64,000 nucleotides of DNA from Umezawaea beigongshangensis. GTDB lineage: Bacteria > Actinomycetota > Actinomycetes > Mycobacteriales > Pseudonocardiaceae. Positions 44,732 to 52,485 of the stretch are shown one piece after another. Numbering within the stretch: the stretch's first letter is position 1; every line of letters starts with the position of its first letter. The DNA is taken from NCBI RefSeq assembly GCF_016464305.1, contig NZ_JAEIOJ010000016.1, positions 1 to 64,000 of the forward strand, in the 5' to 3' direction. The notes below the pieces were generated by a model. It was not told the origin of the DNA. It searched no databases and saw only the letters and a program-made list of their open reading frames with translations. Position numbers and translations under genes: made by a program.

Positions 44732-46287
44732 TCGATCGTCGGCAGGTTCACGCGGGTCCCGCCGATCGCTCGTAGTCGGCGAAGGCCCTGGAGCAGCGCG
44801 AACAGTCCCTCGTTGCTCCACGCTACATCGTTCACGAGTTCTTCTAGCAGTTCAGCGTCGAGGCTGGAGTACTGGCGAAGGTTGGACGATTCCCAATTCG
44901 CTCGGATCTGACCGCCGAATTCGATCCAGAACTGCTCGTCTTCGACGACGACGAGGCTGGCGAACTCGAAGTTGCCGCTCACCAGGTTGAGGCCGAATCC
45001 GGTGCACTCCGTGCGGAGACGACCGGGAGCGGCTGTGAGCCAGCGCATCGGTTCGGACAGGCGGCTCGGGTGCATCGGATCGGCGTGGCGCTGATCGCCC
45101 ACCGTGTTGTCGATGTCCTCGCGGCCGAACAGCTCCTCTTCCATCTCCCGTCGGAGCGTCGCGCCCACCTGTGCGTCGGCGCGGTAGTCGGTCAGCGGTT
45201 GGTGGAAGCCCTTCGGGATGACGGCCAAGCGTCGCGCGGCGTTGATGACGTGGCCCGAGCGCTCCTGGACGAGCAGGAGGTAGTCGGCTTCGCCGCGGAA
45301 CGGGTCGGCCGGTCGTGCGATGGCGGTCAGAGCGAGGGTGCCGCCTGCGCACATGCGGTCGGAGAGGTTCAGGACGGCAGCGACGTCGGGCAGGTAGGCA
45401 TCGCGCAGGGGAAGGGAACCAGGGGTGATCGGCTGACCGGTGGTGAGCACGTCGACCAGCTCGCCTTCCAGCAGGTCCATCGTCACCGCGTACCCCACGA
45501 AGTCGGTCACTCCAACAGCGCCGGCGAGCCGCTGCTTCTGCACGTCCACGCCGATCATGCGGTAGAGCGGCATGTTGACCAGGCGGTTGCCGAGGGCCAG
45601 CGCTTCGGCCAACCGCTGTGCCGCGCGCCCAGCGCTCTCCTCGTCCATCGTCAGGTGATCTTCGGGGGTTGTGGCAGCCAGTGTGAGTCGGTCGTGTCCT
45701 GGAACCAGCAGGCAGTCGAGGTCGAGCCAGTCCGGGTGCGTGAGCACGGTCGTGGACGCTCGGGTCATCGTGCCGAAGCGGGCGGCGTAGCGGCCGTGGC
45801 CGGTGGTGCTCGTGCCGTAGTAGTCGGTGAGCGCTCGGACGGTGTCGCGCTGGTTCACCCGTGCTCGGTGCGCACCCCGGTCGTGGAGCGCCCGAACGTC
45901 GAGTCGGACCAGGCGAGTGGCTACCTCGCGGCGCGCGGTTCCTGGCTCCCAATGGGCGTGGCGGTCCAGCCAGTCCAGTGCGGCGACGATGTTCGGGTCC
46001 GAGCTGAGCCGCACCTCGGCGTCGATGGCCGCGTTGTCCGGCAGGTCGAGACGCGGTTCGCCGACCAGTTCGGAGAACCGAGCTTTGACCTCGGGCGCCG
46101 CTCTGGTGAACGCGGTGTCGAGGAGCTGTTGAACCTCCGTCTTCGGACGTGACTCGGGCTTCTGGTGCCACGACGTGACGGTTCGCGGTGCGACACCCAG
46201 GTACTCGGCGAAGCGCTCCTGGCTCATGCGCAGCGCTGCTTGAAGCGCGCACGCGGTTCGGCCGGTCCAGCCGTTCGCCGTGGTCAT
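44716..46287 (-). CDS. XRE-type regulator with C-terminal Nudix-like domain (paralogue 2)
   Basis: 523 residues from ATG 46287. The N-terminal helix-turn-helix is typical: LQAALRMSQERFAEYLGVA then RTVTSWHQKPESRPKTEVQ. The C-terminal part has RLAVIPKGFHQPLTDYRAD, LRREMEEELFGRE (Nudix-box-like) and TECTGFGLNLVSGNFEFASL, matching paralogue 1. Unlike paralogue 1, its HTH is of the Streptomyces short-regulator type ending in a QQLLDTAF segment. It forms an operon with the cupin gene. The inverted arrangement of the two paralogues suggests duplication within the element. Confidence 0.75.
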   Translation of the reverse strand: MTTANGWTGRTACALQAALRMSQERFAEYLGVAPRTVTSWHQKPESRPKTEVQQLLDTAFTRAAPEVKARFSELVGEPRLDLPDNAAIDAEVRLSSDPNIVAALDWLDRHAHWEPGTARREVATRLVRLDVRALHDRGAHRARVNQRDTVRALTDYYGTSTTGHGRYAARFGTMTRASTTVLTHPDWLDLDCLLVPGHDRLTLAATTPEDHLTMDEESAGRAAQRLAEALALGNRLVNMPLYRMIGVDVQKQRLAGAVGVTDFVGYAVTMDLLEGELVDVLTTGQPITPGSLPLRDAYLPDVAAVLNLSDRMCAGGTLALTAIARPADPFRGEADYLLLVQERSGHVINAARRLAVIPKGFHQPLTDYRADAQVGATLRREMEEELFGREDIDNTVGDQRHADPMHPSRLSEPMRWLTAAPGRLRTECTGFGLNLVSGNFEFASLVVVEDEQFWIEFGGQIRANWESSNLRQYSSLDAELLEELVNDVAWSNEGLFALLQGLRRLRAIGGTRVNLPTIEWETE

Positions 46288-46425
46288 CTCGTCGCTACCC
46301 CCGAAGCGCGATGTGCGGTGAACCTGCGGTGTGCCTGCGGTGGTCGTTCGTGGGCTCCGGCGCTGATCCGCAGTGGAATTGGCGACATGGAAAACACACC
46401 GCTCCACCTGGGGAAACGCACCGGA

Positions 46426-46809
46426 CTACCGGCGCTCGCGGACGTGCTCGACCACAGTCGAGAGGTCCGATTTCAGGTCGTCCAAGCGGGCGGTGATCTC
46501 GCTCAGGCGTTGCTCGACCGAGTCCAGCCGGGACCACAGGCTGTCGGTCGGGTCCGTCACCGGCTCATCGGCTTCCGGCGGCCGTCGCCCGTGCAGCACG
46601 GCGTCGAGGTGTTGCGGGTGCCAGCCGAGCGCGGTGGAGAGGGACTCCAGCGTTCGCGGACTGCGGCGGCGTTCCACCGTGTGGTGTTGCACCTCGCGGA
46701 CGATCGCCTGGGAGACGTGCGAGCGTTCCGCGAGTTCCCGCTGACGCCAACCCAGCTCGTTCACGCGCTGGTTGATGGCTTTGGCGACTGCCGCCCAATC
46801 CTCCGACAC
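46426..46809 (-). CDS. Small XRE-family helix-turn-helix regulator
   Basis: 127 residues from GTG 46809 (VSEDWAAVAKAINQRVNELG). The HTH is WRQRELAERSHVSQAIVREV with the continuation SPRTLESLSTALGWHPQHLD. The C-terminal 35 residues form a coiled coil (LDSVEQRLSEITARLDDLKS), which may allow dimers. It is divergent from the transfer operon at 46976 with the repeated sequences at 46832-46949 between them, so it probably represses its own gene and that operon, as KorSA-type repressors do in other elements. Confidence 0.8.
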   Translation of the reverse strand: MSEDWAAVAKAINQRVNELGWRQRELAERSHVSQAIVREVQHHTVERRRSPRTLESLSTALGWHPQHLDAVLHGRRPPEADEPVTDPTDSLWSRLDSVEQRLSEITARLDDLKSDLSTVVEHVRERR

Positions 46810-46831
46810 GTATTCCTCCGCGCTCCGCCTC

Positions 46832-46949
46832 AGCGCTGAGATTAGCCGCCTTCTTCTGATTTGTGACGTGACACGGCGTGTTTTGCGCCGCGTGCAACCA
46901 AGCGCGCTCGCGCTAGCGCTGAAATCAGCATTGCAGTGTTGAAATCATT
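46832..46949. promoter_or_regulatory. Three direct repeats (iteron-like operator) in a divergent promoter region
   Basis: Related 15-mers lie at 46832 (AGCGCTGAGATTAGC), 46915 (AGCGCTGAAATCAGC) and 46935 (AGTGTTGAAATCATT). The last two are 20 bp apart, about two helix turns. They sit between the small XRE repressor gene and the transfer operon, a natural operator position. Confidence 0.5.
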
Positions 46950-46975
46950 AATCACCTGTGACGAAGGGCTTTCTC

Positions 46976-47167
46976 ATGCATACTGCTCTGCCCTCTTCCG
47001 GTTACACCGTTCGTCAGGCGGCTTGGGTGCTCGGGATCGAGCCGTCCACGATCCACCGCGCGATCCGGCTCGGCACGCTGCGCTTGGAGCGCCGACGCGG
47101 TCGGCTCGTGATCCCCGTGAGCCTGCTGGTGCGTCTGCTCGGCGATCCCTCCGGGGAGATGCCGTGA
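46976..47167 (+). CDS. Small excisionase-like helix-turn-helix protein
   Basis: 63 residues from ATG 46976 (a GTG at 46958 is an alternative; GAAGGG precedes the ATG). The sequence YTVRQAAWVLGIEPSTIHRA then LRLERRRGRLVIPVSLL is the MerR/Xis-type winged helix. In integrative elements such proteins act as recombination directionality factors or regulators. It is first in a tightly overlapping operon; its stop overlaps the WhiB start by 4 bp. Confidence 0.75.
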   Translation: MHTALPSSGYTVRQAAWVLGIEPSTIHRAIRLGTLRLERRRGRLVIPVSLLVRLLGDPSGEMP

Positions 47168-47493
47168 ACCTCACCTCGATCGCTTGGGAGCTGGATCGAC
47201 TCCGATGGGCGCCGACTGCGGTGCTCGACCAGGTCGTTGCACGCGACGGCCTGTGCATGTGGGTACTCGCCGACGAGCCCTCGTGGGCTGACGAGGACAT
47301 GACCGATCGAGAGCTGGCCGCGCGGATGTGCGCGGGCTGTTCCGTGCGGGACGAGTGCCTGGAACTGGAGTTGCGCACCGCTGGGGACGACACCGTCGGC
47401 GTGTGGGGCGGGTTGTCCGCCGACGACCGGCGCGAGCTGCACCCGTACTGGTTGCGACGCGGTGATCGAGCTGAGAGGGGACCGCGTTCATGA
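47164..47493 (+). CDS. WhiB-family iron-sulfur regulator
   Basis: 109 residues from GTG 47164. The four WhiB cysteines are present: GLCMW, then CAGCSVRDEC (C-x2-C-x5-C), followed by the turn GVWGGLSADDRRE. WhiB proteins carry a redox-sensitive [4Fe-4S] cluster and bind sigma factors. Element-borne WhiBs are common in actinomycete mobile elements. It overlaps both neighbours by 4 bp. Confidence 0.92.
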   Translation: MNLTSIAWELDRLRWAPTAVLDQVVARDGLCMWVLADEPSWADEDMTDRELAARMCAGCSVRDECLELELRTAGDDTVGVWGGLSADDRRELHPYWLRRGDRAERGPRS

Positions 47494-47822
47494 ACACCCT
47501 CAGCGTGACGCCCACTCAACTGCTGGCCGGGCTCGGTGTGGTCCTGGTGCTCCTGTTCGTCTGGCGATCCGGTGCTCGGCGAGCGAAGGCTGCGGCTAAC
47601 GCGGCACGAACGAGCGCCCGGTTCGTATCGCTCGCCGGGCGGGTGCTGGTCAACGCTGCGTTGATCGTGCTCGTCCAGTGGGTGGTCATCAGCTACGGAA
47701 GGGACCTGTGGCTGACGCTGGCCGCGCTCGCCGTTCCCGCCCTGTTCGCCTCCTACACGCTGACGCGGGCGCTGACCGTCACCACCTACGAACCGTCACG
47801 TCGCCGGGGTGAGCGGCGATGA
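47490..47822 (+). CDS. Small membrane protein of the transfer operon
   Basis: 110 residues. Three hydrophobic spans are visible: about residues 10-26 (LLAGLGVVLVLLFVW), 48-68 (RVLVNAALIVLVQWVVI) and 72-92 (LWLTLAALAVPALFASY), with a basic tail (SRRRGERR). No family recognised. Overlapping starts and stops on both sides place it in the HTH-WhiB-FtsK operon; such small membrane proteins probably assist TraB-type DNA transfer or spread. Confidence 0.75.
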   Translation: MNTLSVTPTQLLAGLGVVLVLLFVWRSGARRAKAAANAARTSARFVSLAGRVLVNAALIVLVQWVVISYGRDLWLTLAALAVPALFASYTLTRALTVTTYEPSRRRGERR

Positions 47823-48421
47823 GCGAACCTCTTGAACGCGTGGCTCGTCAGGTGGACCGGCTCTGTTGGACCGGCATCCTGCTCGGACTGGCCTTCACGA
47901 TGACCAACGTCCAGCAGTTCGCGGCGGCCGGTGCGCCCGCGTGGTCGCTGGTGTGGTGTGCGGCGTGGCTGCTCGACCCGATGGTGTCGCTCGTGCTGCT
48001 GGCCATCCTCCGGGCCGAGCAGGTGACGGCCCGGCACGGGGTGCGCATGGGTGGCTGGGTGCGCGCGGCGAAGTGGTTCACGCTCGCAGCCACCTACGTG
48101 ATGAACACCTGGAGCGCGTTCGCGGTCGGTTCGGCTGCGTCGGTGGTGCTGCACTCGGTGCCGCCGTTGGTCGTGTTCGTGGCTGCGGAAGCGGTCACCG
48201 AACTGCGGGACAAGCTCGGCGCGGTGGTGACCGCCGCGCCGAGCGCTCCGACAGCTCCGGCTCCACGGACGTCGTTCGCGGACTACCTCGCAGCGGCGCA
48301 GGCCGCTCGAACACCCGAGGTGACGGTGACGCCGGCGTGGGTGCGGGAGGTCACCGGGTGTTCACGAGGGCTGTCCTCCCGGCTCGCGGCGGCGCTCACG
48401 AAGGACGGGAGCCGTTCATGA
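47819..48421 (+). CDS. Membrane protein with C-terminal HTH-like tail (DUF2637-like)
   Basis: 200 residues. About four membrane spans (CWTGILLGLAFTMTNV, LVWCAAWLLDPMVSLVLLAI, WFTLAATYVMNTWSAFAV, LHSVPPLVVFVAAEAV) are followed by an Ala/Pro linker and a short helical tail (WVREVTGCSRGLSSRLAAAL) resembling a HTH. This spans-plus-tail pattern matches the DUF2637-type proteins encoded beside FtsK/TraB genes in Streptomyces elements. It overlaps the FtsK-like gene by 4 bp. Confidence 0.75.
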   Translation: MSEPLERVARQVDRLCWTGILLGLAFTMTNVQQFAAAGAPAWSLVWCAAWLLDPMVSLVLLAILRAEQVTARHGVRMGGWVRAAKWFTLAATYVMNTWSAFAVGSAASVVLHSVPPLVVFVAAEAVTELRDKLGAVVTAAPSAPTAPAPRTSFADYLAAAQAARTPEVTVTPAWVREVTGCSRGLSSRLAAALTKDGSRS

Positions 48422-50511
48422 ACGGCGACTTGGTGCCTGCGGAACGGGTGTTGGACGGTGAGCTGGTCGCGGAGCCGTCCACGCTGGCTCGGCGGTTGGA
48501 GAGCGGTTGGCGGCGTGCGCGTGCTGTCCCTCCCGCGTTGAAGTCGCGTCAGGCGCTCCGGCTGGCGGTGAAGGACGCGCTCGGCTGGTTCGTGCGGTCG
48601 CCGGGGAGGTTCCTCGGTGGAGTCGTTCGAGGCGGGGTGGTCGCTGCTCGGGCGTGGCGGCGGTGGGTGCGCGTGCGGGACTACCGGGAGGCTGCCGAGC
48701 AGTCCGAGAAGCTGGCGGACAAGTTCGTGGAGATCCGGGCGCTGACGCTGTTCCGGTGGAAGGTGACAGGTGCCGTGTTCGGCGGGGGCGCGGCAGTGCT
48801 GATGGTGCTGCACCTCCTGTACGGCTCGGTTGTCCTGTGGAGTGCGGTCGGTGCGGCATCGGTAGCGCTGGCGGTCACGGGGCGGCGGAAGGACGGCTCG
48901 CCGGGGCGGAAGGCGGTGCTCGCCGGTCCACGCACGCTGACATGGACGATGGATTCCCAAGTGCTGGTCGACGCCTTCCGGGACGCGAAGCTCGTCGGCA
49001 AGGACGAGACGCTGCGCCTGGTAGAGCGAGCGGCACGAGTCGGCGACGGCTGGGCGGTCACCGTCGACCTGCCTGCCACGCGCAAGGCGGCTGACGTGAT
49101 CAAGAACCGGGACGCGCTCGCGTCGGCGCTTGCGGTGGACGAGGTTCAGCTCATCGTGGAGCGGGTCCGCGGTCGAGGCGGCCACGCCGGGCGGGTGTTC
49201 CTGTGGGTGGCGGATGAGGACCCGTACTCGGGTCCGCCGTTGCGGACACCGTTGCTGGACGTGGAGCAGTGGGACGCGTGGCGGCCGGTGCCGTTCGGGC
49301 GGGACGCGCGCAACCGCCGGATCGACCTGCCCCTGGTGTGGACGTCGTTGTTGGTCGGTGCGATTCCCAGGCAGGGCAAGACGTTCGCCACGCGGCTGGC
49401 CGTTGCTGGGCTGGTCTTGGACCCGTACACGCGGCTGTACGTGTTCGACGGGAAGGGCGGCAAGGACTGGGAGGCCGCCGAGCAGATCGCCCACCGGTAC
49501 GTGTGCGGGGACGGGAACGAGCACGCGTACGCCGTGCGGGATCACCTCGTGGAGTTGGTGGCCGAGGTTCAGACCCGGTACGCGCGAATGGCCACCTTGG
49601 ACGACGAGGTCTGTCCGGAGTCGAAGATCACGCCTGCCATCTCGCGGGACGCAGACCTCGGGATGCCCGTCACGGCCGTGGTGATCGACGAGGTTCAGGT
49701 GTTCCTGGAGAACCCGACGCGGGAGCAGGTCGGCGGCAAGAAGACGACGCTCGGCGCGTACGTCGCGGACCTGCTGACGTACCTCGTGCGGAAGGGGCCG
49801 GCGGCCGGGGTGGTGGTCGTTCTGGCGACTCAGCGGCCTGACTCGAACACCATCCCGTCCCGGCTCCGGGCGGTGCTCGGTTCGCGGTTCGCGTTGCGGG
49901 TGATGGACTGGCGGGACTCCAACATCGTGCTCGGCGAGCAGATGAACACCCGTGGCTACGACGCGTCGACGTTGCTGCCGAGTCACAAGGGAGTCGGCAT
50001 CCTGCGGCCGGACGGGGAGACGGACGCGGGAGCGGACACGGTCGCCATGACCGTGCGGACGTACTACATGCCGAACGCCGAGTGGCGGGTGATCTGCGGG
50101 CGTGGCCGGGCGTTGCGGGAGGCTGCGCGGACGCTCGCCGGTCACGCGGTCGGTGACGACGCACCCCGGCCGGTCGACGCCGTGTCCGTGGTCAAGGCGC
50201 TCGTGAGCGGTACGGCTGACGGCTGGGTGAGTGAGCTGCCGGAGCCGTTGGCGGCGGTCGTGGACCACCTCGGTGAGGAGTTGGACGAGCGGGGGTTCGT
50301 GCCCACCGCCGAACTGGTCGAGGCGCTGGAGGTGGACACTGTCCGGTTCGCGCGGGAGATGGGTGAGCTGGGCTGCAAGCCGCTGCGCCAGTACGTACCG
50401 GACGGCGAGAGCACGCGGCGCGTGCGCGGCTACCTGACGGCGGACATCCGGGCGGCTGTCGAGCGAGTAGCGATTGATGAAATCGGCTCACAGGACCGTG
50501 ATCAGGCATGA
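48418..50511 (+). CDS. FtsK/SpoIIIE-type DNA translocase (TraB-like transfer protein)
   Basis: 697 residues. Two close membrane spans lie at about residues 118-160 (VTGAVFGGGAAVLMVLHLLY). The FtsK motor domain has Walker A LLVGAIPRQGKTFATRLA (about residues 310-328), Walker B TAVVIDEVQVFLE and the sensor segment VVLATQRPDSNTIPSRLRA. A C-terminal winged-helix region (SELPEPLAAVVDHLGEEL) is suited to DNA-sequence binding. In actinomycetes a single TraB-like motor moves double-stranded DNA between cells without a relaxase. The start ATG overlaps the previous gene; a long upstream open frame is out of register with it. Confidence 0.93.
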   Translation: MNGDLVPAERVLDGELVAEPSTLARRLESGWRRARAVPPALKSRQALRLAVKDALGWFVRSPGRFLGGVVRGGVVAARAWRRWVRVRDYREAAEQSEKLADKFVEIRALTLFRWKVTGAVFGGGAAVLMVLHLLYGSVVLWSAVGAASVALAVTGRRKDGSPGRKAVLAGPRTLTWTMDSQVLVDAFRDAKLVGKDETLRLVERAARVGDGWAVTVDLPATRKAADVIKNRDALASALAVDEVQLIVERVRGRGGHAGRVFLWVADEDPYSGPPLRTPLLDVEQWDAWRPVPFGRDARNRRIDLPLVWTSLLVGAIPRQGKTFATRLAVAGLVLDPYTRLYVFDGKGGKDWEAAEQIAHRYVCGDGNEHAYAVRDHLVELVAEVQTRYARMATLDDEVCPESKITPAISRDADLGMPVTAVVIDEVQVFLENPTREQVGGKKTTLGAYVADLLTYLVRKGPAAGVVVVLATQRPDSNTIPSRLRAVLGSRFALRVMDWRDSNIVLGEQMNTRGYDASTLLPSHKGVGILRPDGETDAGADTVAMTVRTYYMPNAEWRVICGRGRALREAARTLAGHAVGDDAPRPVDAVSVVKALVSGTADGWVSELPEPLAAVVDHLGEELDERGFVPTAELVEALEVDTVRFAREMGELGCKPLRQYVPDGESTRRVRGYLTADIRAAVERVAIDEIGSQDRDQA

Positions 50512-50660
50512 TCACTGATGAGTGGATCGCAGTGCGATTGCCGAGCGAACTTCCGGTGCTCACGCCTAATACCAGCCGCATCCTGCTTGCCATACTGGTC
50601 GAACTGACCGAGCTGGAGGTCCTGGACGGACCTCCAGAAGGGGGTGACGATGACTGCTGA
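50508..50660 (+). CDS. Small acidic ORF (50 aa) between translocase and recombinase
   Basis: Starts at ATG 50508 overlapping the translocase stop (ATGA) and ends 11 bp inside the recombinase gene. The product begins MITDEWIAVRLPSELPVLTP, continues SRILLAILVELTELEVL and ends in an acidic tail (GGDDDC). The double overlap supports real translation. Function unknown. Confidence 0.55.
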   Translation: MITDEWIAVRLPSELPVLTPNTSRILLAILVELTELEVLDGPPEGGDDDC

Positions 50661-51869
50661 AATCAGCCAGAACTCGTGGGCGACGCTGGACGAGCTGCTG
50701 GGTGTGGAGGTGGCCGACACGGTCGAGGACGGCATCGGGCCGCTGGCGGCGTACGGCCGGTGTTCGACCGAGGACAACCAGGACCCGGAGACCTCGCGCG
50801 GATGGCAGTTCGGCAACGCGCGGAAGTTCGTGGAGCCCCTGGGTGGCCACGTGGTCGCGGAGTTCTTCGACGTGGGACAGTCGCGGTCGGTGCCGTGGGA
50901 GCGTCGGGAGGAGGCTTCTCGCCTGCTGGCGGCGTTGAAGAACCCGGATCGCGGGTGGAACGCGCTCGTGGTGGGAGAGGGCACGCGGTGCTGGTTCGGA
51001 AACCAGTTCTCGTTGATCGCACCCCGGTTCGCCGCCTACGGGGTCGATCTGTGGGTGCCTGAGCTGGGCGGGCGGTTCGACGCGCGGAACCCGTCGCACA
51101 AGATGCTGATGAGCGTGCTGGGCGGGATGAGCGAGTCCGAACGCCAGCACGTCCAGGCTCGGGTGCGCGCGGCGATGGACGCCCAGGTGGTCAACGAGGG
51201 GCGACACCAGGGAGGACGCGCACCCTACGGGTACGTGGTGGTCGATGGTGGTCCGCATCCGAATCCGAGGAAGGCGGCCGAGGGACACCGGCTTCGGAAG
51301 CTGGCGCTCGACGAGCCCTCCGTCGAGGTGGTGCGGCGGATCTTCGCCGAGTACCTGTCTGGGCAGAAGGGCGACCGGGCCATTGCCAACGTGCTGAATC
51401 GGGCGGGTGTCCCGTGCCCTTCGGCTCGGCGGCCGGAGCAGAACCGGCACCGGATCGCGGACGGCTGGCAGGGCAGCACGGTCCGGGCGATTCTGGAGAA
51501 CCCCCGGTACACGGGGTTCGCGTTCTTCGGCCGCTGGGCTCGGCAGGAAACGCTGCTCGACCCCGACGACGTGGCCGCCGGTCACGTGGTCCGGTTCCGG
51601 CGCGCTGCGCCCGAGAAGGTGGTCCGCTCTCGTCAGCCCGCGCATCCGGCCGTGGTGACGGTCGAGGAGTTCGTGGAGGCTCAGTTGCTGCGACGCTCGC
51701 GCGCGGCTGGCGGGTTGGCCGCGAGCCGGAAGTTGGAGCGCGGCCCGAAGGCGACCAAGCGGCCGTACCCGCTTCGCGGACGTGTCCGCTGCGCGTACTG
51801 CTCGCGGCGAATGGAGGGAACGCCGCGCAAGACGCGCACCTACTACCGGTGCTCGGCGCGAACGCTGGT

Positions 51870-51893
51870 CCCCGGCTCCCCGGCTCCCCGGCT
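51870..51893 (+). repeat. Three tandem CCCCGGCT units inside the recombinase gene
   Basis: Perfect 8-bp tandem repeat, three copies. Two copies would keep the recombinase in frame; three break it. A candidate for strand-slippage switching, decay or a sequencing artefact. Confidence 0.85.
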
Positions 51894-52352
51894 CTGAGCA
51901 CTCACCCGAACAACGTCTACCTTCCCGAAGCGGCCGTGTTGGAGCCGCTGGGCAAGTGGCTGGGCGGGCTGTTCGCTCCAGAGAACCGCGACCGCACGGT
52001 TGTCGCGCTGGTCGCATCGCAGAAAAAGATCACTGCCACGTCCGCCGCGCACGATGTGGCGAAGAAGCGGTTGGAGGCGGCGGAAAGCAGGCTGAAGCGG
52101 CTTCAAGCCGCTATCGAGGCCGGGGTGGAACCAGCCGCGCTGGTCGAGGCGATCAACGAGGCCCAGGCTCAGCGGAGCGCCGCGAGGGCGGAGTTGAACG
52201 GGACGAGCACGCCGGACGGAATCACCGATGCCGAGGTCCACGCCATGCTCGACGCGCTCGGGGACGTGGGGAGCATCATCGGCCGTGGTGATCCGGCGAA
52301 GTTGGAAGACCTGTTCGCCGGACTCGGGCTGGAAATGCTCTACAACGCCGAA

Positions 52353-52381
52353 GGGCGGACGGTCGATGTGACCGTCCGCCC
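52353..52381. terminator. Hairpin at the 3' end of the recombinase gene
   Basis: Perfect 12-bp arms (52353-52364, 52370-52381) with a 5-base loop, lying within the last codons and 21 bp before the tRNA-Leu end. Possible terminator or attachment-site arm; compare 14898-14935. Confidence 0.6.
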
Positions 52382-52401
52382 TGTCGGTAAGGTTAGTGCA
52401 C

Positions 52402-52420
52402 GTGTCCGAGGGGGGACTTG
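52402..52420. repeat. tRNA-Leu 3' end as candidate right attachment site
   Basis: GTGTCCGAGGGGGGACTTG, matching 14949-14967 at 18 of 19 positions in the same orientation. It is both the end of the recombinase reading frame and the T-arm/acceptor end of the tRNA. Confidence 0.6.
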
Positions 52421-52485
52421 AACCCCCACCCCCTTTCGGGGACTAGCACCTCAAGCTAGCGCGTCTGCCATTCCGCCACCCGGAC
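52403..52485 (-). tRNA. tRNA-Leu (anticodon GAG)
   Basis: 83 nt on the minus strand. The 7-bp acceptor stem pairs (GTCCGGG with CTCGGAC, one G-U). The D-arm has GGCGGAATGGCAGAC, the anticodon arm GCTAGC-TTGAGGT-GCTAGT gives GAG, and a long variable arm (CCCCGAAAGGGG) identifies a class II tRNA. The T-arm is GGGGGTTCAAGTCCCCC. No CCA is encoded. The discriminator A is followed by the integrated element. Confidence 0.95.

Larger units (their letters stand above)
14949..52420. mobile_element. Putative integrative element (AICE-like) in tRNA-Leu(GAG) carrying a BREX-2 defence island
   Basis: About 37.5 kb between two direct copies of the tRNA-Leu 3' end. The right end has a serine recombinase abutting the tRNA. 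The backbone includes FtsK/TraB-like translocase, WhiB, small membrane proteins, XRE regulators and a HTH protein, the usual gene set of actinomycete integrative and conjugative elements. No replication initiator (RepSA or Prim-Pol type) or relaxase was recognised, so it may be non-replicative or decayed. Cargo is BREX-2 plus accessory defence genes. The recombinase is frameshifted. The limits rest on the 19-bp repeat and gene content, not on a comparison with an empty site. Confidence 0.55.
50650..52421 (+). pseudogene. Serine recombinase of the element, frameshifted by an 8-bp repeat
   Basis: Starts at ATG 50650 (AAGGGGG upstream). The catalytic domain has AAYGRCSTEDNQD (nucleophile Ser in RCST), then LMSVLGGMSESERQHVQ. 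The recombinase domain follows (GGRAPYGYVVVD, TVRAILENPRYTGFAFFG), then the zinc ribbon RVRCAYCSRRMEG with YYRCSAR. The frame stops at 51895-51897. The coiled-coil C-terminus (HPNNVYLPEAAVLEPLGKWL onward) continues in another frame to 52421. Removing one of three CCCCGGCT units at 51870-51893 restores a single frame (TLVPGSPALSTHPNN). Its final codons and stop lie inside the tRNA-Leu 3' end. Confidence 0.85.

Noticed and set aside
47866-48417. N-terminal extension of the FtsK-like protein
   Set aside because: The extension is the out-of-frame reading of the upstream membrane-protein gene; ATG 48418 overlaps that gene's stop and starts the recognisable protein.
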